A DNA stretch of 64,000 nt. Source: Primula veris (lineage: Eukaryota; Streptophyta; Magnoliopsida; Ericales; Primulaceae). The stretch is from positions 2,172,501 through 2,236,500 of the forward strand of contig OY821750.1 in the NCBI GenBank assembly GCA_963682055.1, given 5' to 3'. Position numbers and translations under genes: made by a program. This document shows, piece after piece, positions 56,516 to 64,000 of the stretch. How positions within the stretch are numbered: the first letter of the stretch is position 1; each line of letters starts with the position of its first letter. Below the pieces are notes generated by a model that was given only the letters and a program-made list of their open reading frames with translations, ran no database searches and was not told where the DNA came from.

Positions 56516-59218
56516 ATGAATTACAACTATGGTTATGACAACAACCAATGGAATAACAACAACAATGCGAATTCATCCAGTGGCTCAAACGATGAGCTAA
56601 TTGATTATTCAGAGCACTTTGAAGTTGATGAATTGACTTGGGAAATAAGGGATGAAATGCTTGCTGATCTTGCTGATGTGGCTGGGAATTGGGGTTTCAT
56701 CCTTACGATTCGTAGGTCTGGAGGGGGTGATGGGAGCAGAACACCGTATGTTGAAATTGTGTGTGATAAATCGGGGGTTTACGAAAAAAAGAAACCATCT
56801 TCCGTAAAATCAGGTACAAAGAAAAAAGACTGTCCATTTTTCATTAAAGGTTACGTAGTTAATGGTGAATGGATGTGTCACATAGAAAATGGACAACATA
56901 ACCACCCACCTCCAACTTACCTCCAAGGGCAAGCACGACGTGCTCGTTTAACCCAAGATGAAAAAGAAATTGTTAAAACTTAAAGGCAAAGTAGTTTTAA
57001 AGTTGGTGCTATATTAGAGGCCATTAAAAATCGAAATCCTGACAATGTATCAAACACTAAAACGATACATAATTTTTTGGCCGGACTGAAATTTAAAGAA
57101 CGCGATGGTAGAAACCCGATACAGGAACTTTTTAATTTGTTGGATAGACATCGCTACACATTCTACTATAATATGAACCCATCAACCCATTGCCTTGAGA
57201 ACTTGTTTTTTGCACACCCCGATTCTATAAGGATGTTCAAAGCTTTTCCTGATGTCTTGTTAATGGATTGTACATATAGGACAAACCGTTTTAATATGTC
57301 ATTTCTAGAAGTCGTAGGAATGACATCAACGAACCAAACATATTGTTTAGGTTTTGTTTTCATGAGTGAGGAGACAAAGGAAAGTTATATATGGGCATTG
57401 GAAAAATTTAAAGTTACATTGGAGGGGTGTATACTACCTAGGGTGTTTGTAACCGACAGGGAAATGGCCTTATCAAATGCTTTATCCGTTGTTTTTCCCG
57501 ATTCGCATCATATTTTGTGCACTTTTCATATTGCAAAAAATGTTTTGAAAAACTGCCGTAAAAAGATCCCTGACGAGGAGTGGCAAACATTTCTAGATGA
57601 TTGGGGTTTATTGGTTGATTCTGAGTCGATAGAGGAGTACAATTATAACCGAACTAATTTCAATACCTCTTACAAATCGTACCCTGCTGTGATTAAGTAT
57701 GTAGACAAGCTTTTAAATGATTATGCTGAAAAGTTTGTTGCATGCTATACCAACCATACAACACATCTAGGTAACAGAACTAGCAATCGAGCCGAACAAC
57801 AACATGCTAAGCTGAAAAGATCCCTTTCCACAAATACTGGCACGCTTGAAACCGTTTGGGTAGAGGTCAATAGAATTCTAGAAAAACAGTTTGAGGATAT
57901 TAAGATGAAATTGGATAAATGCAAGTCTTATTTTCCACATTCTGAACGAACACATCTGTTTATAAATCTTAGGTCGTATATCACACATTATGCCTTTGAT
58001 TTATTATTCCAAGAACACAAAAAATGTAGTGGCCAGGCTGATGAGAATTGTTCTTGCGGTTTCAAATTGTCTCACGGTTTACCTTGTCATCATATTATGA
58101 GTGAACATATTTTATTCGGGAAGCCTCTTCCTCTAGAATATATTCATCCATTCTGGAAAAAATTAGACGTAATTGATGATAATGGGAACACCGATGATTA
58201 TGGGGTAGAGGGTGATCTAGAAGAGTTTAAAAGTGTTTATGCTAGCAAAACTAATGTTGAAAAATGGCGTATGAAAACACAACTCCGAGAGATAACCGTA
58301 CCAGCCAGAACATCCATCAGTGACCCCGAAGTGAGAGCAAATAGGGGGAGACCTAGAAAAGGCGACAAATCTAGTAAGAGGGATAAGTCGGGATGGGAGT
58401 ATGTGGAGGAACAGAGTGCTGGTGCTAGTAGGGACAAGGGTAAAGGCAAGGCGGATGAAACACTGGAGGTAAGGGTAAACCCAACTAGGAGGCCGCGAAA
58501 CCAGAACCCTAAACCCACCCCCAATAGGCCAACCTTCCTGTACAATGACCAAATATGGGTCATGTTACATAGTTACATCGAAACAGTTTATGATGTGCGT
58601 GGGGATGGTAACTGTGGGTTCCGGGTACTTGCAAATGCGACGGGTAAACAGTATGGGGAAGATGATTGGTATGAGGTAAGATGTGAGTTGTTTCAAGAGC
58701 TGCAGCAAATGAAAGGTGTTTACTATGAGCTGTTTGAGAATGTTGGCTTTGAAGCTTACCGGTATGATTATATTTTATCAAGTTTAAATTTTTATCATCC
58801 TACAGATCCCGCACCTATTGACAAATGGATGAGATTTCCGTCTTATGGGTTTTTAATTGCTTCTCATTACAATATTCCAATTGTATTGTTGTCCTCATGG
58901 GAAAATAATGATGGAGGGGTAAACGTGTGGAACAGTACTTTTTTATCTCTTTATACTGGTCCGCCTCGGGGAACGACAAATTACATCCCGACTGTAATGG
59001 TGTTCGTTAACAGTTGTCACTATGCTCAGGTTATTCCTAAAGAAGAAGGGATCTTCCCAATGCCAGGAATTATAGCACGGTGGGAACAAACACGCACTGA
59101 GACAGCTGCACCATGGAAGGAAGTTTTTCGACCAAATTTCAAGTTATATATGGCGCTGGAAAAGCAATCGGGAAAGCAAAAAGCAAATCAAGAAGAACCT
59201 ATAGACCTAAGTCCATAA
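56516..59218 (+). pseudogene. FAR1-MULE-SWIM-OTU fusion transposase, one in-frame stop
   Basis: One frame from ATG 56516 to TAA 59216-59218, broken only by TAA at 56981-56983. Before the stop: Asn-rich start, then a FAR1/WRKY-GCM1-type zinc domain (IRDEMLADLADVAGNWGF, VCDKSG, KKDCPFFIKG, HIENGQHNHPPP). After it, numbering from 57077: MULE catalytic core with D64 (LLMDCTYRTN), D127 (VFVTDREMAL) and E240 (SNRAEQQHAKLK); SWIM zinc motif C325-C327-C337-H339 (CSCGFKLSHGLPCHH); an AT-hook-like GRPRKG near 424; then an OTU cysteine-protease domain with catalytic DGNC (C513) and a His in NSCHYAQV (about 660). It would cut and join the element's palindromic ends in the nucleus; the OTU part could remove ubiquitin from host factors, an inference. 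A C-to-T change could explain the stop. Confidence 0.9.
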
Positions 59219-60055
59219 TCAGTTTTTTATTTTTAATTTTATGTAAAATACTATTTTTTTCAAGTTGTTGTAAATTTATATGATGTAAACAAATGTTTAA
59301 TAAATTTGTTTTATGAAATTTAGTTCATGTTTGCATATTGAGTTAATTTATTTTATGAAATTTATATAATTTATGATTGTTTCATTCAAGAAAATTGTCG
59401 ATTGACACCAAATTGACGACTTAGTTAATGTTTCATATTGCGTTATACAAGTGTTAAAAACAAACCAAAAAAACTTCAAAAAAATTGAGAGATTGTTATA
59501 ATATTGGTAATTTATTTTATGTATAATTTTAAAAAAACGCATTTAGTTTTTTTATTAAAAAACAAATCATGTTTAATTTGAAACAAATATTAAGTATTTT
59601 AATTTTAATTATTAGAATTTTAATTTATGTAAAAAGAGTAATTTACATAAAATTAAAAATAAAAAACTGATTATTGACACCAAATTGACGACTTAGTTAA
59701 TGTTTCATATTGCGTTATACAAGTGTTAAAAATAAACAAAAAAACTTCTCAAAAATTGACGATTTAGTTGATCATTCAATAAATATCAACTTATACAATT
59801 GACAAAAATATAACATGAACCAAAAATATAAAATTTATCAAATCAACTTTTTTTGTGTAAATTTGTGTAAATTTTGTGTTTATTTTGAGAGTTTGTTAGA
59901 ATATTGGTAATTTATTTTATGTAAAATTTTAAAAATAAGGCATTTAGTTTTTTTTATTAAAAAAATCATATTTAATTTGAAAAAATTATTCAGTATTTTA
60001 ATTTTAATTCTCAGATTTTTTTTATTTTTTTTTTAAAGCAAAAAACCTGAAAAAG
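59219..60055. other. Right subterminal region of the Mutator-like element
   Basis: AT-rich, non-coding, with internal duplications: TTGACACCAAATTGACGACT at about 59403 and 59667, and ATATTGGTAATTTATTTTATGT at about 59500 and 59902. Confidence 0.75.
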
Positions 60056-60221
60056 GCTGTAAACCGTAGATTAAATCTACGGTCTACAGTCATTGACTGT
60101 AGACCGTAGATTTAATCTACGGTTTGTATTAATTTAATGCAAACCGTAGATTAAATCTACGGTTTACAGTCAATGACTGTAGACCGTAGATTTAATCTAC
60201 GGTCTCAGAGTTTTTACAGAA
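60056..60221. repeat. Right terminal inverted repeat: nested palindromes
   Basis: Four ACCGTAGATT/AATCTACGGT palindromes (about 60063, 60102, 60143, 60182), with palindromic spacers CTACAGTCATTGACTGTAG and TACAGTCAATGACTGTA. Inverted relative to the left end; the outermost 20 bp agree with three mismatches. Confidence 0.92.
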
Positions 60222-60575
60222 ATTTTGAAGTTTATAAATCCATCCTCAGACTCGTATGGTTTCGATTTAGTGTACTGAAACAACGATTCCCTGTTAAGTA
60301 ATTTAGTCATAAAAGTAATGTCATTCCCCAATTTGTTTAACCGTGTTGGATTCATTTATAAGTTATAATAACTGTTATTAATTAGAGATGATTTATTTTT
60401 TTGAAATCTAAACATTAACTGTTGCTGATTTTTATCATCCATAATCGCTAACAGTTGGTGAAAAGCAATATTCAGATTGACATTTAATAGAAATTCCAAA
60501 AATATGTCTATATATGCACAAATGGTACATTTCTTAGATAGGCAAATCAAGAAATAACTTGCCGGAAGCAAGAAG
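60222..60575 (+). other. Upstream region of SPH copy 2
   Basis: From about 60377 (TTATTAATTAGAGATGA) homologous to the region upstream of copy 1 and to the last 60 bases of the window. Carries the TATA-like TCTATATATG at about 60507. Confidence 0.7.
60507..60516 (+). promoter_or_regulatory. TATA-like element of the second SPH gene
   Basis: TCTATATATG about 65 bp before the ATG, in the same context as copy 1. Confidence 0.5.
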
Positions 60576-60965
60576 ATGCGGTATTTAATCCCGTTCCATG
60601 TGATCTTCTTATTTCTTCTCACTTGTCCAAACTTTTCTGAACAAACCAGGGTCCAGATCGTGAGTCGAGTTCCAACATTGCTAAAGTTACGGTGTCAATC
60701 AAAAAATAGAGATTTTGGAATTCGGACACTCTCTACTGGACAATCTTTCAGTTGGAATTTCCTAGATCCTATTGAGAGAGTTCTATACTTTTGTCATTTT
60801 TACTGGGAAAACAAAGATCAAAGTCTTGATGTCTATAATCGTAGGCTCCTTCGCCGATGTGGTATTCATTGGCTTAACTATCGTTGCTTTTGGGAAGTGA
60901 AACCTGATGGCTTTTATTTTTCTGGTAACGGACAAAAATTTGGAAAAATGGCTAGTTGGGAATAA
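60576..60965 (+). CDS. Self-incompatibility S1 family (SPH) secreted protein, copy 2
   Basis: 129 residues, intact, same length as copy 1. Signal peptide MRYLIPFHVIFLFLLTC.... Mature motifs IVSRVPTLLKLRCQSKNRD, STGQSFSWNF, LYFCHFYWENKDQ, DVYNRR and CFWEVKPDGFYFSG; the four conserved cysteines are kept (RCQS, FCHF, RRCG, RCFW) and one extra lies in the signal region. Differences from copy 1 concentrate in the middle loops (LDPIERV against IDFFLRG; HWLNYR against RVLRAH), while the flanking strands are conserved, suggesting loop divergence after duplication. Function unknown; see copy 1 for the family. Confidence 0.93.
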   Translation: MRYLIPFHVIFLFLLTCPNFSEQTRVQIVSRVPTLLKLRCQSKNRDFGIRTLSTGQSFSWNFLDPIERVLYFCHFYWENKDQSLDVYNRRLLRRCGIHWLNYRCFWEVKPDGFYFSGNGQKFGKMASWE

Positions 60966-62639
60966 CTGTTTAAATCTTCTTGTGAAATTACAATAATCAT
61001 GAATGACAAGCTAGTTGAAATGTTAAAGTGACTCCGGATCAAATTAATTAAAGCGTGGAGCTTTATACATATATCAGTATCCGTTTTTTGTTTCTATTAT
61101 ATCATAACGATCACCATTAATTACGAGGAACTGGTTATCCAAAGACTAATATCAATTTACCATGTACACTTTCTGCCGTACATGAGGAGATAACAAGTTT
61201 CAAATTTGGAAAAATAATCATCGGTTCCTATACAGATTGAAGCTCATATAACAGTTATTTGTACTATTCTGTCCATGTTTAGCTCTTAAGAAAACCAAGA
61301 GAACATTGGCAAAAGAAACAAATGAGATCGATGATAGGACAACCTCTGTAAGTGCAAAAAAAAAAAAAATAGTATTCCTTAATCGCCAATGATAAGTGAG
61401 GAGATATCAGATATGGATCATTATTCAAAATCTGTCAGAATCTCTGGGTATAACCACAAAAGGTCTCTATTATCTAAAACAAGATAATTGCATAGAAGTC
61501 GAGCTAGGCATTGGCATAACACAGAAACCAGCGACTTCACAAACCAAATTTCTCCAGAGCTTATAGCACCCAGGAACTTCATTTACAATCAAAGCCTGCA
61601 GTTTAATAAAATTGTTAGTGAAGAAGCGACTCGACAAAAATCAAGATCTCTCAAAAACCAAATTAAGCAATATCAAAGTGCATAACGGCATCACAAAATT
61701 CACAAGTTAAAACACTTTTGTAGATTTAACAAATACAAAAACTATAAATTGCTTCAGTGAAATATAGCAACAAGCAGGAAGCGATGCTAACAATATCTCA
61801 AGGCAAAAAAAATTCAGAAACAAAAACTCATATACTTTTCAGTGTTATATCTTTGAAATCGGAAATGAGGTTAACAGATCACTTTTCTGTCCAAAATGCT
61901 CACACCCCATATTATTTCATTACAAAATTTTGTAAATGAGTTTCATCAGAGAAAAATAAACACAATAATTCGCCTATAGCCCCAACCCTCATTCAAGATA
62001 CTTTTCTCAAAAAATTATCTTGGTTAAAATGGGTACCGGAGATATATGATGAAATTGCTTGGTCTCTAGATTCAACAAACAAATCATATCTGAATTATCA
62101 AAACTCATAGTGATCCAAAAAACATTTCCATACAGTGAAGAGGCTGTTGAAGCAGGAAAATCAGGATATGTAGCATTCTCAGTTTATCTACAATCATTTG
62201 TGCCAAGTGTATGTATCTCAAAATCGTAAGGGTAGAAAACTTAATGATCTTGTATTTTCGGACAAAACTTGGAACCAGAAACCTAATTGATATTAATCCT
62301 AGGCTGAGGACAAGGCACAAAATTCACCCAGAAAATGGATTCCAAAGTAGAAAATTGTCAACCCTTTTGTAAAATAAGAGACAAATCAATCCATTTTGAA
62401 GTGCCAAAAACAGAAACAATAGAAGTTCTCTTATCAGGGTTTGATATAGGGAATGTCAAGTTTCGCCAGATGGAACTTCTGCTGTTATTATTAAAATAAA
62501 GGGGAAGAAATAGTTATTTCAAGAGACCAGAAATGTAGATTAAGGATAAATCAGGGCAGAAATAGTTGTTTAAAAAATTCAAACTATGATCGACATTGGG
62601 TGCTCTTCTAGTAATGTGGAGTTAAGTAGTTCGCACTTC
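60966..62639. other. Intergenic, nothing recognised
   Basis: About 1.7 kb, AT-rich. Short open frames lack family features, and no repeat ends were found. Confidence 0.55.
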
Positions 62640-63785
62640 TTCAGCTAAATATAATCTCCATGGGAAGCCTTCAGTTAAATGTAACGGCAATTCCATTGTT
62701 CATCCAGCACTTACACCTTTTGTTTACGTGACATAATCCATATTTTGTTTTTTTCTTTTAGCAAAAGAAACATTTCATTTAAAAAGGGAACTAAGCCCCG
62801 ACATAGTTTTTATATCATTTCCTCCTTGTACACGGAGGTAGCACAAGCTAAACCACAAAAGATACAAAATAAAACACTACTGCATACTAGCAACATAGAA
62901 GTGAGAAATTTAAAAACAAATTGCTGCATCCTCTGCGGTAGCGTTCTTTGCATCCCATCTCCCTTAGATTGTTTTAACTTTGTTAAAGTTCATAATACCA
63001 TTATGATCCAACATATATACTCCATAAGCATTTGCCGGTAGCAAAGCAACATTCCAATACGTGTTAAATGAGCCCATTACACCCACTTTAGCTAGGCTAT
63101 CCGCAACCTTATTTTGTTCTCTCCACACAAAATTCAGGTCACCTCCAATTGCCTACAAAAGTAATAAAATAAGTTTAAAAACTTTATATCTACTATTCTC
63201 GGGTTTTCCCACAAATTTACAATCAATAAAGAGTCCGTTTCTACCTCGACATTAACAGACATAATCCATAGTTCTTTTCTTTTTAGTTATAGTGTGTCCT
63301 TTTTCGATTTTGCATCTTGGAAAATCTATTCTCTGCCTGATTTCAAGAAAAAGAACACTAAGCTGCAAGTTAAACGTTGTGGCAAGCCAATAGATTCTTT
63401 TTTTTCCCCCTTATACCGGAATGTAAAAAATGAAGGTGTCCAAGATACTGAAAAGAAGTTCAATTAATTCCAGAATTTCTATAAGCAGCATGTGTTGGCA
63501 TCATTTGGAGGCAAAAATTGTTGTGGATTGAGAAGAATCTTGATTTATACAAAAAAATTGTGGGGAGATTCTCAAGTCGGGGGCTACTATTCCGACACAA
63601 CCTATGAAATATGAATAGACCCGAAATTGAAATTGATAGAAAAAGCAGACGTAAAGTGTCATGTATAACCAAAACCAAAGAAAAAAGGTGAAGAAAGCTT
63701 GTGACAATTAAGATATAGAATATGGGAAATTTCCATGTAAGTAAACTTTTCTTAATTCCAAAAACTTTGATTAATATTTTTTATT
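62640..63785. repeat. Second copy of the SPH 3' block, with a LINE insertion
   Basis: Homologous to about 48880-49410 (AATATAATCTCCATGGGAAG; GGGAGATTCTCAAGTCGGGG; GACCCGAAATTGAAATTGAT), interrupted by 515 bp of LINE sequence. The empty site of the foldback element is at about 63774-63781. Confidence 0.85.
62743..63257 (-). mobile_element. 5'-truncated LINE tail with RNase H remnant
   Basis: A 13-bp target duplication GACATAATCCATA flanks it (62730-62742 and 63258-63270), and the other SPH block has one uninterrupted copy of the site. A T-rich left end (TTTTGTTTTTTTCTTTT) is the poly-A tail on the minus strand. The minus-strand frame at about 62965-63140 reads GDLNFVWREQNKVADSLAKV...TYWNVALLP, the end of a plant LINE RNase H domain, and closes at TAA. 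Only the last 515 bp of the LINE are present. Confidence 0.85.
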
Positions 63786-64000
63786 ACAATTTCAACGATC
63801 GGGCAAAGCGATCAAAATCGGCTTCTAAAAGGTTCAGTACAGTCAACTACTTTTTCTTGAAAGTAAACACTCAACCACTCGGTACAAAACAAAGATTACC
63901 TTTAATTTAGTCTAAAATCTCATAAAGGTAACGTCATTTGGAGTAAGTAACATTAATTAGAGATGAGGAAAAAAAAAACTAAACATAACTGTTACTTATT
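63786..64000. other. Junction into a third SPH block, cut by the window edge
   Basis: The last bases (ACATTAATTAGAGATGAGGA...CTAAACATAACTGTTAC) resemble the starts of the upstream regions of both SPH genes (47818 and 60377). A third SPH copy may therefore follow off the right edge. Confidence 0.6.

Larger units (their letters stand above)
51648..60221 (+). mobile_element. Mutator-like element carrying a PMD gene and a FAR1/MULE/OTU transposase
   Basis: 8.57 kb bounded by palindrome-rich terminal inverted repeats (left 51648-51835, right 60056-60221). The outer ends agree as TTCTGAAAATACTCTCAGACC and, inverted, TTCTGTAAAAACTCTGAGACC. It contains a four-exon plant-mobile-domain gene (53033-55440), a telomere-like repeat block, internal palindromes, and a transposase gene (56516-59218), all on the + strand. 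Each gene has one in-frame stop. I found no convincing 9-bp target duplication. It is inserted between two duplicated SPH blocks. Confidence 0.85.

Noticed and set aside
51639..60230. 9-bp target duplication for the Mutator-like element
   Set aside because: Flanks CATCAATTA and ATTTTGAAG do not match under any end placement I tried.
61488..62320. Several 60-70 aa frames on both strands
   Set aside because: No coding bias, motif or intron structure; nothing distinguishes them from chance.
62745..63041. 98-aa plus-strand frame
   Set aside because: Antisense of the LINE tail; the minus-strand reading carries the RNase H motif.

Overview
This is nuclear DNA from a flowering plant, most likely a eudicot. 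It is AT-rich, has GT-AG introns, plant-specific gene families (XH-domain proteins of the IDN2/FDM type, an RTFL/DVL small peptide, self-incompatibility S1 homologues) and a dense mix of Ty1/copia, Mutator, CACTA, Stowaway and other repeats. I cannot name the family or species from sequence alone. Transposons and their debris make up well over half of the window.

1-15.3 kb: the 3' end of a Tnt1/Tork-like copia element (1-988) lies upstream of a decayed IDN2/FDM-like gene copy (about 2.08-15.26 kb). One intron of that copy received a complete SIRE-type copia element of 10.2 kb (4174-14374). The element has 1262-bp LTRs in which I saw no difference, a perfect 5-bp target duplication (ACCTG), an intact 1661-residue gag-pol and a third ORF of 428 residues. 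It landed 13 bp before the 3' splice site.

15.3-35 kb: a minus-strand XH-exon fragment (18.5 kb), then two more IDN2/FDM-like coiled-coil + XH units in tandem (23.4-25.5 and 26.2-29.4 kb). Their ten exons join in frame into one 551-residue model with two XH domains and no XS domain. Around them are a Stowaway MITE, several CACTA-type MITEs and a hierarchical satellite array (31.8-34.0 kb; monomers of about 140 bp, dimers of about 281 bp, and an 8-mer of about 1129 bp).

35-46 kb: a small RTFL/DVL peptide gene (35.7 kb), ordinary AT-rich intergenic DNA, an LTR relic (39.5 kb), and a second complete-ended but defective copia element (40150-46117, target duplication GTAAG). That element carries stop, frameshift and deletion damage and lacks reverse transcriptase.

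46-64 kb: two S1-like (SPH) secreted-protein genes (48.05 and 60.58 kb) lie on duplicated blocks, and the start of a third block appears at the window's end. The first block carries a 2.1-kb foldback-like element with a clean empty site in the second block, and an 8.6-kb Mutator-like element. The Mutator element encodes a plant-mobile-domain protein and a FAR1/MULE/SWIM/OTU fusion transposase, each interrupted by one in-frame stop, and is bounded by clusters of near-perfect 21-25 bp palindromes. The second block instead carries a 5'-truncated LINE tail.

The observations most worth follow-up are the coil-XH-coil-XH gene model, a period-12 palindromic motif spread through coding and non-coding parts of the young SIRE element, the composite palindrome-ended Mutator element, and the foldback element with opposed A-rich and T-rich arms.
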